Of a DNA stretch of 64,000 nucleotides, positions 18,153-27,222 are shown piece after piece. The position numbers and the translations under genes are program-made. Numbering within the stretch: position 1 is the first letter of the stretch; each line of letters starts with the position of its first letter. The notes beneath the pieces were generated by a model. The model searched no databases. It was not told where the DNA came from and saw nothing but the letters and a program-made list of their open reading frames with translations. The stretch lies in contig JBDIVM010000007.1 in the NCBI GenBank assembly GCA_039805905.1, forward strand, positions 124,001 through 188,000, given 5' to 3'. Origin of the DNA: Thermohalobaculum sp039805905. GTDB taxonomy: Bacteria; Pseudomonadota; Alphaproteobacteria; Rhodobacterales; Rhodobacteraceae.

Positions 18153-19367
18153 ATGCAAGACCACGCGCCGGGCAAGACTGCGTCGAAGGCAGCGAACTTC
18201 GTCTGGGACGACCCGTTCCTGATCGAGGACCAGCTCACCGAGGACGAGCGGATGATCCGCGACGCCGCGCGCAGCTACGCGCAGGAGAAGCTGCAGCCCC
18301 GTGTGATCGAGGCCTTCGCGAAGGAGCATACCGACCCCTCGATCTTCCGCGAGATGGGTGAGATGGGGCTGCTCGGCGTCACCATCCCCGAGGAATACGG
18401 CGGTGTCGGCGCCGGATACGTCTCCTACGGCCTCGTCGCCCGCGAGGTCGAGCGGGTCGATTCCGGCTACCGCTCGATGATGTCGGTGCAGTCCTCGCTG
18501 GTGATGTTCCCGATCCATGCCTACGGCTCGGAAGAGCAGCGGCGGAAGTACCTGCCGAAGCTCGCCTCGGGCGAGTTCATCGGCTGCTTCGGGCTGACCG
18601 AGCCCGATGCCGGCTCGGATCCCGGCGGCATGAAGACGCGGGCCGAGCCGGTGCAGGGCGGCTATGTGCTGAGCGGCTCGAAGATGTGGATCTCGAACGC
18701 GCCCATCGCCGACGTCTTCGTCGTCTGGGCCAAGTCCGGCGCGCATGGCGGCAAGATCCGCGGCTTCGTGCTGGAGAAGGGCATGAAGGGCCTCTCGGCG
18801 CCGAAGATCGAGAACAAGCTCTCGCTCCGCGCCTCGGTGACCGGCGAGATCGTGATGGACGGCGTCGAGGTCGCAGAGGACGCGCTGCTGCCGAACGCCG
18901 AGGGCCTTTCGGGTCCCTTCGGCTGCCTCAACCGGGCGCGCTACGGGATCTCCTGGGGCGCCATGGGCGCAGCCGAGTTCTGCTGGCACGCAGCGCGGGC
19001 CTATGGCCTCGACCGCAAGCAGTTCGGCCGCCCGCTCGCCCAGACCCAGCTGTTCCAGAAGAAGCTCGCCGACATGCAGACCGAGATCGCGCTCGGGCTG
19101 CAGGGCTCGCTCCGCGTCGGGCGGCTGATGGACGAGGGCCGCTTCGCGCCCGAGATGATCTCGATCGTCAAGCGCAACAACTGCGGCAAGGCGCTGGACA
19201 TCGCGCGGATGGCGCGCGACATGCACGGCGGCAACGGCATCTCGGGCGAGTTCCAGGTGATCCGCCACATGGTCAACCTCGAGACCGTGAACACCTACGA
19301 GGGCACCCATGACGTTCACGCCCTGATCCTCGGCCGCGCCCAGACCGGGCTGCAGGCGTTCTTCTGA
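18153..19367 (+). CDS. gcdH: Glutaryl-CoA dehydrogenase (acyl-CoA dehydrogenase family)
   Basis: FAD enzyme of 404 residues, oxidising and decarboxylating glutaryl-CoA to crotonyl-CoA in lysine/tryptophan breakdown. Family features are MGLLGVTIPEEYGGVG, the segment YRSMMSVQSSLVMFPI, and FGLTEPDAGSDPGGMKTRA, where SDPGGM is typical of glutaryl-CoA rather than other acyl-CoA dehydrogenases. The catalytic base is the Glu of NTYEGTHDVHALILGRA near the C-terminus. The upstream GGAG and the ATG at 18153 fit. A palindromic repeat follows the stop. Confidence 0.88.
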   Translation: MQDHAPGKTASKAANFVWDDPFLIEDQLTEDERMIRDAARSYAQEKLQPRVIEAFAKEHTDPSIFREMGEMGLLGVTIPEEYGGVGAGYVSYGLVAREVERVDSGYRSMMSVQSSLVMFPIHAYGSEEQRRKYLPKLASGEFIGCFGLTEPDAGSDPGGMKTRAEPVQGGYVLSGSKMWISNAPIADVFVVWAKSGAHGGKIRGFVLEKGMKGLSAPKIENKLSLRASVTGEIVMDGVEVAEDALLPNAEGLSGPFGCLNRARYGISWGAMGAAEFCWHAARAYGLDRKQFGRPLAQTQLFQKKLADMQTEIALGLQGSLRVGRLMDEGRFAPEMISIVKRNNCGKALDIARMARDMHGGNGISGEFQVIRHMVNLETVNTYEGTHDVHALILGRAQTGLQAFF

Positions 19368-19401
19368 GGATGGATCCGGACCGGGACGCCGGCCTCTCCC
19401 C

Positions 19402-19470
19402 CCGTCTTTCCCGCGCAGGCGGGAATTGCTCGGCCCGCTCCGGGACACTCCGCCTCCGCCGGGACGACGG
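19402..19470. repeat. Palindromic dispersed-type intergenic repeat (REP/MITE-like)
   Basis: About 69 bp bounded by CCGTC (19402-19406) and GACGG (19466-19470). The left arm folds on itself through TTCCCGC-gcag-GCGGGAA (19408-19425). The right arm CTCCGCCGGGACGACGG is, as reverse complement, a near copy of the left arm, so the whole unit is an imperfect palindrome. Motifs of this kind are scattered between genes in many alphaproteobacterial genomes. It could also terminate gcdH transcription. No second copy was noticed in this window. Confidence 0.65.
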
Positions 19471-19506
19471 CGGATGGCGCGGCATGACCGTTCCTCCGCC
19501 ACCCGA

Positions 19507-20394
19507 ATGACCGCGCGTCCCTCGAACCCCGCACTCGGCATCCGCTTCGCACTGATCGCGATGGTGATGTTCGCGGTGCAGGACGGGACGTCCAAGTATC
19601 TCGCCGGGCACTACCCGCCGCAGTTCTTCATCATGATCCGCTACTGGCTGTTCGCGATCTTCGTGACCCTGCTGGTGGCCCGCCGGCCTGGCGGCATCCG
19701 CGCCGCCGCGCGCACGCGGATGCCGGTGCTGCAGGTGTTCCGCGGCGTGCTGCTGGCGACGCAGATCGTGCTGGTGGTGATCAGCTTCGACCGGCTGGGC
19801 CTGGCCGAGACGCACGCGGTCTTCTCGGTCCACCCGCTGCTCGCCACCCTCATCGCCGTGCCGCTGCTGGGCGAGCGGATCGGCTGGCGCCGGGCCGGCG
19901 CCATCGCCGCCGGTTTCGTCGGCATCCTCCTCATCCTTCGCCCGGGGCTCGGCCTGGCCCGGCCCGAGGCGCTCATCGCGCTTCTGGTCGCCGCGATGAT
20001 GGCCGTCTACACGGTGACGACCCGGCTGGTCGGCCGTGCCGACGGTTCGGCCATGCCCGCCTTCTTCTGGCTCGGCGTCGCCGGGGCGGGGGCGCTGACG
20101 CTGGTCGGCCCGTTGTACTTCGCGCCGATGCAGCTCGCGGACATCGGCTGGCTGCTCGTGCATTCGGCGGTCGCCATGTGCGGGCACTACTGCCTGATCC
20201 GGGCGCTGGAGGCGACCGAGGCGGTACGCATCCAGCCCCTGACCTATCTGCAGATGGTTTTTGCGGTGCCGATCGGCGCCCTGGTGTTCGGCGAGCGCGT
20301 GGATGGCTGGATGATCCTCGGCATGGGAATCGTCATCGCTGCCGGTCTCTATGCCATATGGCGCGAGTACCGGCTGATGCGGAGAGCAGGATGA
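19507..20394 (+). CDS. EamA/DMT-family transporter (first of a tandem pair)
   Basis: Membrane protein of 295 residues (from 19507) with about ten helices arranged as two EamA repeats, as in RhaT/YdcZ-like exporters. The first repeat starts LGIRFALIAMVMFAVQDGTS. EamA features include LLGERIGWRRAGAIAAGFVG and, in the second half, ALVFGERVDGWMILGMGI. The start is uncertain: ATG 19507 and ATG 19474 are in frame, neither with a clear ribosome site; 19474 would directly abut the palindromic repeat. The cargo is unknown; amino acids or metabolites are usual. The next gene is a paralog. Confidence 0.85.
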   Translation: MTARPSNPALGIRFALIAMVMFAVQDGTSKYLAGHYPPQFFIMIRYWLFAIFVTLLVARRPGGIRAAARTRMPVLQVFRGVLLATQIVLVVISFDRLGLAETHAVFSVHPLLATLIAVPLLGERIGWRRAGAIAAGFVGILLILRPGLGLARPEALIALLVAAMMAVYTVTTRLVGRADGSAMPAFFWLGVAGAGALTLVGPLYFAPMQLADIGWLLVHSAVAMCGHYCLIRALEATEAVRIQPLTYLQMVFAVPIGALVFGERVDGWMILGMGIVIAAGLYAIWREYRLMRRAG

Positions 20395-20424
20395 ACGCCG
20401 GCAACGACGGCCGGAGGGCGAGCC

Positions 20425-21345
20425 ATGGCGCTTGACCGCGCCGCCCCGCTGGTTGCTGGCCATGCGCCGCGGCGGCCGGAGAACCTGCGCGGCCTCGCGC
20501 TGATGGCGCTCGCCTTCTTCCTGTTCGCCGCATCGGACGCCCAGGCGAAGCTGCTGACCGGCATGTTCCACCCGATGGAGGTGGTCTGGGCCCGGCAGCT
20601 CGGCCTGCTCGCGGGCGTGGTCGTCCTCCTTGTCCTGAAGGGGCCGGTGATCCTGTCGACGGGGCGTCCGGGGATGCAGGTGCTGCGCGGCACGCTGGCG
20701 GTGATCTCGGCCAGTGCGTTCATCATCGCGCTGCGCTACGTGCCGCTCGCCGATGCCGTGGCGGTCTCCTTCGTGGCGCCCTTCATGGTGACGGTCCTCG
20801 GCGCGCTGGTGCTCGGCGAGAAGGTCGGCCCGCGCCGGTGGACCGCGGTCGCCATCGGCTTCATCGGCACGCTGATCGTGATCCGCCCCGGGCTTGGCGT
20901 CGTCCATCCGGCGGTGATGCTGGTCGTCGGGGCGGCGACCGCCTTCGCGCTGCGCCAGATCCTGTCGCGGGTGCTGGCCGGCACGGACCGGACCGCGACG
21001 ACCGTCGCCTACACCGCGATCGTCAGCGTCGTCCTGCTGTCGCTGCCGCTGCCCCTTTTCTGGCGGACGCCTGCGACCGCGACCGAGCTTGCGCTGCTCG
21101 CCGGCATGGCCGCCTGCGGCGCTCTCGGCGAGCTCCTGGTGATCCGGGCGCTGGAGATCGCCGAGGCGATCGTGCTCGCCCCCGTCCATTACAGCCTGAT
21201 CATCTGGGGCACCTTCTACGGCTGGCTGGTGTTCGGCCAGCTGCCCGACCGCTGGACCTGGACCGGAGCCGCGATCATCGTGGCGACCGGCCTCTACATC
21301 ATGCACCGCGAATGGACGCTGGCCCGGAGCCGCGCGCGCGGCTGA
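20425..21345 (+). CDS. EamA/DMT-family transporter (second of a tandem pair)
   Basis: Ten-helix membrane protein of 306 residues, 30 bp after the first transporter and clearly related to it (both have AxxxFxxxDxxxK in helix 1, LGExxGxRRWxAxxxGFxG and a final IxxATGLYxxxRE). The repeat motif LGEKVGPRRWTAVAIGFIG is diagnostic. GGAGGG precedes the ATG. The pair probably arose by duplication and is co-transcribed; two EamA proteins may form a heterodimer, but that is inference. The following GST-like gene has no obvious link. Confidence 0.87.
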   Translation: MALDRAAPLVAGHAPRRPENLRGLALMALAFFLFAASDAQAKLLTGMFHPMEVVWARQLGLLAGVVVLLVLKGPVILSTGRPGMQVLRGTLAVISASAFIIALRYVPLADAVAVSFVAPFMVTVLGALVLGEKVGPRRWTAVAIGFIGTLIVIRPGLGVVHPAVMLVVGAATAFALRQILSRVLAGTDRTATTVAYTAIVSVVLLSLPLPLFWRTPATATELALLAGMAACGALGELLVIRALEIAEAIVLAPVHYSLIIWGTFYGWLVFGQLPDRWTWTGAAIIVATGLYIMHREWTLARSRARG

Positions 21346-21462
21346 GCCCGGTGGAAATTCCATCCTGCCGGCTCTCGCCGGCCTGCGACTGCGCGCTACC
21401 TGTGCCCGGCGTTTTCGCATATCGTCCCGTTTACCCATCCCCCTGCAGCGGAGAGCCGAGCA

Positions 21463-22101
21463 ATGGCGCTGACATTCTATTACGGTTCCGGATCGCCCTA
21501 TGCGTGGAAGGTCTGGCTGGCCCTTGAACACAAGGGCATCCCCTACGAGCTCAGGGTCCTCTCGTTCGACAAGGGCGATACCCAGGCGCCCGAATTCCGC
21601 GCGGTCAATCCGCGCGGCAAGGTGCCCGCCATCGTCGACAACGGCTTCGCGCTCTGGGAGTCGGCGGTGATCGTCGAGTATCTCGAGGATGCCTATCCCC
21701 AGCGACCGCTGCTTCCCGGCGACCCGCAGGGGCGCGCGACGGTGCGCCGCATCGCGGCCGAGTGCGAGAACTATCTCGGGCCGCTGATGTCCGATTTCGC
21801 CCGTGCCACCGTGTTCCGCAAGGGCCCGGCGGATGCCGGCGCGATGGCGGACGTTCACAAGCGCCTCGGCGAGGAACTGCCCCGCTTCGACGCCATGGTC
21901 TCGGGCGCTTATCTCTCCGGAGACCTCTCGCTCGCGGACTTCACCCTCTACCCGCGCCTCCGCATGATCCGCCGGGTCGACGAGCGGCAGCCCGGCGAGG
22001 ACTGGGGCCGGCACATCCCGGCGCGCCTCGCCGCGTGGATGACCCGCATCGAGGCGCTGCCCTATTTCGAGCGTACGGTCCCGCCGCACTGGAAGGCGTG
22101 A
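21463..22101 (+). CDS. Glutathione S-transferase family protein
   Basis: Cytosolic GST-fold protein of 212 residues. The N-terminal thioredoxin-like domain has YGSGSPYAWKVWLALEHKG, the glutathione-binding VPAIVDNG, and ESAVIVEYLEDAYP. The C-terminal helical domain has SGDLSLADFTLYPRLRM. The likely catalytic residue is the Ser or Tyr of GSGSPY. A subclass cannot be assigned. It lies alone between the transporters and the cyclase gene. Confidence 0.88.
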   Translation: MALTFYYGSGSPYAWKVWLALEHKGIPYELRVLSFDKGDTQAPEFRAVNPRGKVPAIVDNGFALWESAVIVEYLEDAYPQRPLLPGDPQGRATVRRIAAECENYLGPLMSDFARATVFRKGPADAGAMADVHKRLGEELPRFDAMVSGAYLSGDLSLADFTLYPRLRMIRRVDERQPGEDWGRHIPARLAAWMTRIEALPYFERTVPPHWKA

Positions 22102-22234
22102 CGGCGGGCCAGGGTTGCCCGCATCGCCGTAGATCGCTGCGGCGGTACGAAGCGCCCTGCAGGCCAGTCCGGATCGCCGACGCACCGCGCCCGGCACCGA
22201 TCGTTCCCGATGGCATCATCCGGCGCAGGCTGCC

Positions 22235-24124
22235 ATGCTGGGCGCCCGGACCCGCCGCAAGATCGGACCAGTGATGGGCGAACTTTCTCCTCGATATCCT
22301 GCCGGCAGAAGGTTTGGCCTCCTGACGGTCCTGCTTGTCTGCGTCGGCTCGCTGGTGCTGGCCACGGTCGGCCCGATCATTGCCGTCAACTCCGCGACTG
22401 CGCGCGCCATCTTCTGGCAGATGGCCGACCGGGTCGTCGTGCGGAGCGTCGAGGGTCTGGAAGTCGCGCTGCGCGATCACCTCGACCCCGCAAACGATCT
22501 GGCCGAGTTCATTGCGGAGAATGCCGGGTCGGGGGTCGTGGCACTTGGCGAGCCGGACAAGCTCGCCGAATTTGCGACCGGGGCTCTGGCGGCAGCGCGC
22601 AATGTCACGGCACTGGTGATCGCGGATGCCGGCGGGAGTGCGGTCTGGGCAGGGCGCGGGCAGCTCGGCGCGGTTGCCCGGAAGGCGCTGGACGTATCTT
22701 CGAATCCGCGCCTTGCCCAGATCGACCGGGAGGCCCGGGGTCGGAAGGACGCTTATTGGGGTCCGCCGGTTTTCAGCCGCGAACTGGATGCAACCGTTCT
22801 CAACCTGCGCGTGCCGCTCTGGCGCGGCGACGCGTATCTCGGCTTTGCCGCAATCGGCATGTCCACGCAGGCGCTTTCGGAGATGGTCCTTGCAATGAGC
22901 GAGGCGCCCCGCTCGCGCGCCTTCGTTCTCGACGGCGACGGACACGTTCTGGCGCACATGTTCCTCGCCCTGCAGCCCGGCGCCGTTTCTGCCGAAAGGC
23001 CATTGCTGAATGTCGACGAGCTGATCGACCCGGTGATGCAGCACCTTGGCGCAGCGTCGCCGCTGTCCACGCTGCCGCAGACGGAGGGGATCGAGGTCAC
23101 CGAACTCGAGGCCGAAGGCGCACACTATATCGTCCTCAGAAAGGCGATCGCCGGCTATGGCGACCGTCCCCTGGTGGTTGGGGCCTACGCGGACGCCTCG
23201 ACAGTCGACGCGCTGCTGCATTCGATGTCTCGGGCGATCCTGATCGGCGTCGGGGTGCTTGCCGGCGCCCTTGTGCTCGCGTTCGCGCTGAGCCGTCGTG
23301 TGACGACCCCGATCGCCGCGGCCTCCGAAGCGGCGACGGCGATTGCCGCGCTCGACTTCGACCGGGTTCCTTCCTTGCCGCGGAGCAGGATCAGGGAGAT
23401 CGACAGCCTTGCGGCGTCCTTCGACGCGATGCTGGTGGGGCTGAAATCGTTCAGCCGGTATGCGCCCATCGCGCTGGTGCGCCGGCTCATGCGCGGCAAC
23501 CGGGTCGGCGCCGGCACCGAGGAGAAGCACATCGCGGTGATGTTCACGGATATTGCGGGCTTCACCTCCACATGCGAGGGGATGACGCCGGAAGCCGTCG
23601 CGTCGTTCGTGAACCACCATCTCGCCCTCGTCTCGGGGTGCATCGAGCAGGAGGGGGGGACCATCGACAAGTATATCGGCGATGCGGTGATGGCGTTCTG
23701 GGGAGCGCCGGAGGATGTCGACAATCCCCCGCTCCGGGCCATCCGCGCGGCCCTGGCCATACAGTCGGCCCTCGCCGCGGACAATGCACAGCGGGCTTCC
23801 GAGGGCCTGCCGCCGGTCCGCATCAGGATCGGGGTTCACGCCGGACCGCTCGTCGTCGGCGACATCGGCGCGCCCAACAGGATCAACTACACGGTGATCG
23901 GGGATGTCGTGAATGTCGCGCAGCGGCTCGAGGCCCTGGGGAAGGAGGTCGAGCCGCAGGCGGAATCGATCGTCCTGTTCAGCGAGGCGGTCCGTGACGC
24001 CCTCGGTGGCGACATCGCGGTAGACGCGGTCGGTCCCGTCACCATGAGGGGCAAGCGGGGCGAGGTGCAGGTGTTCCGGCTTGAGGGTCCGGGGCGCAGC
24101 CGGCGAGGCGGCGCTATGGCATAG
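22235..24124 (+). CDS. Membrane receptor-type class III adenylate/guanylate cyclase
   Basis: Protein of 629 residues (ATG 22274 is an alternative start). Helix 1 (about 28-55) is followed by a periplasmic sensor domain of about 280 residues (dCache-like), helix 2 (about 335-355), a HAMP-like stretch RRVTTPIAAASEA, and a C-terminal class III cyclase domain. Metal-binding aspartates are D439 of FTDIAGFT and the Asp of IGDAVMAFWGAP; transition-state Asn and Arg are in GDVVNVAQRLEALG. The substrate-defining position carries Thr (NYTVIGD), typical of class IIIb enzymes. It should make cAMP from ATP in response to an unknown periplasmic ligand. Confidence 0.87.
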   Translation: MLGARTRRKIGPVMGELSPRYPAGRRFGLLTVLLVCVGSLVLATVGPIIAVNSATARAIFWQMADRVVVRSVEGLEVALRDHLDPANDLAEFIAENAGSGVVALGEPDKLAEFATGALAAARNVTALVIADAGGSAVWAGRGQLGAVARKALDVSSNPRLAQIDREARGRKDAYWGPPVFSRELDATVLNLRVPLWRGDAYLGFAAIGMSTQALSEMVLAMSEAPRSRAFVLDGDGHVLAHMFLALQPGAVSAERPLLNVDELIDPVMQHLGAASPLSTLPQTEGIEVTELEAEGAHYIVLRKAIAGYGDRPLVVGAYADASTVDALLHSMSRAILIGVGVLAGALVLAFALSRRVTTPIAAASEAATAIAALDFDRVPSLPRSRIREIDSLAASFDAMLVGLKSFSRYAPIALVRRLMRGNRVGAGTEEKHIAVMFTDIAGFTSTCEGMTPEAVASFVNHHLALVSGCIEQEGGTIDKYIGDAVMAFWGAPEDVDNPPLRAIRAALAIQSALAADNAQRASEGLPPVRIRIGVHAGPLVVGDIGAPNRINYTVIGDVVNVAQRLEALGKEVEPQAESIVLFSEAVRDALGGDIAVDAVGPVTMRGKRGEVQVFRLEGPGRSRRGGAMA

Positions 24125-24150
24125 GGCCGCGGTCCGCGAGCCGCTCCGGC

Positions 24151-25158
24151 TCAGCCCGTCAGCGCCGCCGACGCCCTGAGATGTCCGTGCGCGATCCCCC
24201 GGCAGTTCAGGATCGGGGTGTCGGCCTGCGCACGGTAGGTCGGGTCGGCCCGGTCGATGGCCCCGTGCCGCGCCAGCAGCGCGGCGATCGCCGCCTGGCT
24301 GCCCCGCCCGTTGCCGTCGTCGATCTTGACCGCGATGCCGAGGCCCCGCTCCGGCAGGATGGCGACGAACACCCCCTCGGCGCCCGACTTCACCGCCGCC
24401 TTCCCGCGGCAGGCCCGCATCAGCTCGGTCGAGGCTCGGCCCTCGCCGGCAACCAGTTCGGGATGCGCGATCATCGCCTCGCGGAGCCGGATCGCCGCCT
24501 TCGCCCGGGCGCCGGAGAGGCTGCGGTCCGCCGTGGCGATCCGCGCCATGGCGGTGGCGAGGCCGCGTAGCGGCACCGCGAAATTCGGTGCCGAGCAGCC
24601 GTCGATGGCAAAGCCCCGCACCTCGGTGCCGGTGACCTCCTCGGTCGCCTGGCGCACCGCCTTCTGCAGCGGGTGCCCGGGGTCGATGTACTCCGTCCCG
24701 CCGCGATAGTGGCGGTTCGCGGTCAGGAAGCCGCAATGCTTGCCCGAGCAGTTGTTGTGGAACTGGTCGGGCCTGGCATGCCGCTGGTAGAGATCGTGCG
24801 CCGCCTCCTGGTCGATCGGCACATGTGCGCCGCAGCGCAGGTCGCGTTCGCCCATGCCAAGCCCGGCAAGCCACCGGCGCGCGAGCCCGGTATGGAGCCG
24901 AGACCCGCTGTGCGAGGCGCAGGCAAGTGCCAGCTGCTCGGTCCCGAGCCCCGCCGCGTCCGCCGCCCCGCTCTCGACCAGCGGCAGGGCCTGCAGGATC
25001 TTGCAGGCCGAGCGCGGCAGCACCACCCGTTCCGGATCGCCCCAAGCCTCGGCAACATCGCCCTTGGCGGTCGCCACCACCGCGGTGCCGCGGTGGACGC
25101 ATTCGAGGATGTCGCCGCGCCAGACCTCGGCCAGCACCGGATTGACCGTCTCGCCCAT
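24151..25158 (-). CDS. Rhizobium-type (AnsA/ReAV-like) L-asparaginase
   Basis: Protein of 335 residues of the Rhizobium etli-type asparaginase family, unrelated to E. coli AnsB. The serine-lysine pairs and metal site of that family are visible: SACK (SxxK), SHSGS, CSGKHCG (Cys and Lys) and DGCSAPNF (Cys). The enzyme hydrolyses L-asparagine to aspartate and ammonia. The N-terminal PVLAEVWRGDILECVHRG is typical. The gene faces the cyclase gene (26 bp between stops) and is divergent from ialB. Confidence 0.87.
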   Translation of the reverse strand: MGETVNPVLAEVWRGDILECVHRGTAVVATAKGDVAEAWGDPERVVLPRSACKILQALPLVESGAADAAGLGTEQLALACASHSGSRLHTGLARRWLAGLGMGERDLRCGAHVPIDQEAAHDLYQRHARPDQFHNNCSGKHCGFLTANRHYRGGTEYIDPGHPLQKAVRQATEEVTGTEVRGFAIDGCSAPNFAVPLRGLATAMARIATADRSLSGARAKAAIRLREAMIAHPELVAGEGRASTELMRACRGKAAVKSGAEGVFVAILPERGLGIAVKIDDGNGRGSQAAIAALLARHGAIDRADPTYRAQADTPILNCRGIAHGHLRASAALTG

Positions 25159-25351
25159 GAAACTCTCCGTCCTTGCGCCGGACCGGCACCTGCATCGCGC
25201 AATTTAGAGGGTCCGGCCGTGTTTCGCAGCGGGATGGGGTGGAATTCTCCCCGCGACATACAGTATGCTGCACCGCGCAGCAGGCAAACACCGATGCAAA
25301 TTGTCCCAGGCGGGCGGTGAAGACCCGCGAAGAACGCGAGAAGAGGCGAGC

Positions 25352-25885
25352 ATGAAAGACATCCTAGTGGCGGGGGCGGCCGCGATCCTAGCGGTCGTGC
25401 TGGGCCTCGGCAGCGCCGGGGCGCAGACCCAGACCCGCGTCGACGTGAAGAACGACTGGTCGGTCTTCCAGGCCGGCGAGCAGGGCAGCAAGGTGTGCTG
25501 GATCGTGTCGCAGCCGACCCGCACTGCCGCGTCGCGCAACGGCAAGTCCGTCCAGGTGCGCCGCGGCGACATCTTCCTCATGGTGTCGATCCGCCCGGCG
25601 GACGGGGTGGAGACCGAGGTTTCCTTCCTCGGCGGCTATCCCTTCAAGCCCGGCTCGAAGGTCGAGGGCACGGTGGGCAGCGACAAGTTCTCGCTGTTCA
25701 CCGAGGGCGAGAACGCCTGGGCGCCCTCGGCGAAGGAGGATGCGGAGATCGTGAGCGCCTTCCGCCGCGGGTCCTCGGCAAAGCTGGAAGCGGTCTCGGC
25801 CCGGGGGACGACCACCGTCGATACCTTCTCGCTGTCGGGGTTCACGGCGGCACTGGAAGCTGCGACGTCGCTCTGCAAGTCCTGA
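25352..25885 (+). CDS. Invasion-associated locus B (IalB) family periplasmic protein
   Basis: Secreted protein of 177 residues. The signal peptide is residues 1-24 (ILVAGAAAILAVVLGLGSAG, then AQT). The mature part has WSVFQAGEQGSKVCWIVSQP and a C-terminal ATSLCKS whose cysteines may form a disulfide, as in IalB proteins. ATG 25352 is preceded by GAGG. The role in free-living alphaproteobacteria is unknown. The gene sits directly upstream of rlmN, an arrangement seen in related Rhodobacterales. Confidence 0.82.
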   Translation: MKDILVAGAAAILAVVLGLGSAGAQTQTRVDVKNDWSVFQAGEQGSKVCWIVSQPTRTAASRNGKSVQVRRGDIFLMVSIRPADGVETEVSFLGGYPFKPGSKVEGTVGSDKFSLFTEGENAWAPSAKEDAEIVSAFRRGSSAKLEAVSARGTTTVDTFSLSGFTAALEAATSLCKS

Positions 25886-26007
25886 CGGACCGGCGTCGGA
25901 CGGGATATCCCGCTGGCTGTGCTCCGGTTCGCAGATGTGCTAAAGGCCCGGCCTTCCCTGCGCGGGGGAGGCCGATTATCTTTGGCGGGAATGCGAGCCC
26001 GAGGCCG

Positions 26008-27222
26008 ATGACCCAGATCCAGTCCCAGCGCCCCGAGGCGCGCGCGATTCAGCCGGACTTCGCGACCCTGCCGCGGAAGCCGGAGCCGGTCGCGCGCCGG
26101 AACCTCGTCGGACTGACTCGCGCCGGGCTCCGCGAGGCGCTGGTTGCCGCCGGCACGCCCGAGGGCCAGGCGAAGATGCGCGCGGGCCAGCTCTGGCAGT
26201 GGATATACCAGAAGGGCGTCTCCGATTTCGGCGCCATGACCAACCTCGCCCGGGACTACAGGTCGCTGCTGTCGGAGTCCTTCGTGATCGTCCGCCCCGA
26301 GGTCGTGACCCGCCAGCTCTCGGCCGACGGCACCCGGAAATACCTGCTCCGCATCGCGGGCGGCCACGAGGTCGAGACGGTCTACATCCCCGAGGAAGAC
26401 CGCGGCACACTCTGCGTCTCGTCCCAGGTCGGCTGCACGCTGACCTGCAGCTTCTGCCACACCGGCACCCAGAAGCTCGTGCGCAACCTCACGCCGGCGG
26501 AGATCGTCGGCCAGATCCTCGTCGCCCGCGACGACCTTGGCGAGTGGCCGGTGCCGGGCCAGCGGCCGCCCGACCGGCGGCTGATCTCGAACATCGTGCT
26601 GATGGGGATGGGCGAGCCGCTCTACAATTTCGAGGGTGTGCGCGACGCGATGCGGATCGCCATGGACAACGAGGGTCTTTCCCTCTCGCGCCGCCGCATC
26701 ACCCTCTCGACCTCGGGCGTCGTGCCGGAGATCCCGCGCGCCGGGGCCGAGATCGGCACGCTCTTGGCGATCAGCCTCCACGCGACCACCGACGAGGTGC
26801 GCGACCGGCTCGTCCCGATCAACCGCAAATGGCCGATCGCCGAGCTGCTCGCCGCCTGCCGCGCCTATCCGCGGCTCTCGAACGCCGAGCGGATCACCTT
26901 CGAATACGTGATGCTGAACGGGGTGAACGATTCCGACGCCGACGCGAAGCGCCTGGTCCGGCTGATCGCCGGCATCCCCGCCAAGATCAACCTGATCCCC
27001 TTCAACCCGTGGCCCGGCGCGCCCTACGAGCGCTCGACCTGGGAGCGGATCGAGAGCTTCGCCGAGATCGTCAACCGCGCCGGCTACGCCAGCCCGGTCC
27101 GCACCCCCCGCGGCGAGGACATCATGGCCGCCTGCGGCCAGCTCAAGTCCGCCACCGAGCGGGCGCGCAAGTCGAAGGCCCAGATCGCTTCTGAAGTTGC
27201 TGGCGGGACGGGGCCAGGGTGA
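26008..27222 (+). CDS. rlmN: Dual-specificity RNA methyltransferase RlmN
   Basis: Radical-SAM enzyme of 404 residues methylating C2 of A2503 in 23S rRNA (and A37 of some tRNAs). The iron-sulfur motif CxxxCxxC is GCTLTCSFCHTG. The family features MGMGEPLYNFEGVRDA and LAISLHATTDEVRDRLVP, and the C-terminal GEDIMAACGQLK with the mechanistic Cys, are present. ATG 26008 is the usual start position. Its stop overlaps the GTG of the next gene. Confidence 0.94.
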   Translation: MTQIQSQRPEARAIQPDFATLPRKPEPVARRNLVGLTRAGLREALVAAGTPEGQAKMRAGQLWQWIYQKGVSDFGAMTNLARDYRSLLSESFVIVRPEVVTRQLSADGTRKYLLRIAGGHEVETVYIPEEDRGTLCVSSQVGCTLTCSFCHTGTQKLVRNLTPAEIVGQILVARDDLGEWPVPGQRPPDRRLISNIVLMGMGEPLYNFEGVRDAMRIAMDNEGLSLSRRRITLSTSGVVPEIPRAGAEIGTLLAISLHATTDEVRDRLVPINRKWPIAELLAACRAYPRLSNAERITFEYVMLNGVNDSDADAKRLVRLIAGIPAKINLIPFNPWPGAPYERSTWERIESFAEIVNRAGYASPVRTPRGEDIMAACGQLKSATERARKSKAQIASEVAGGTGPG

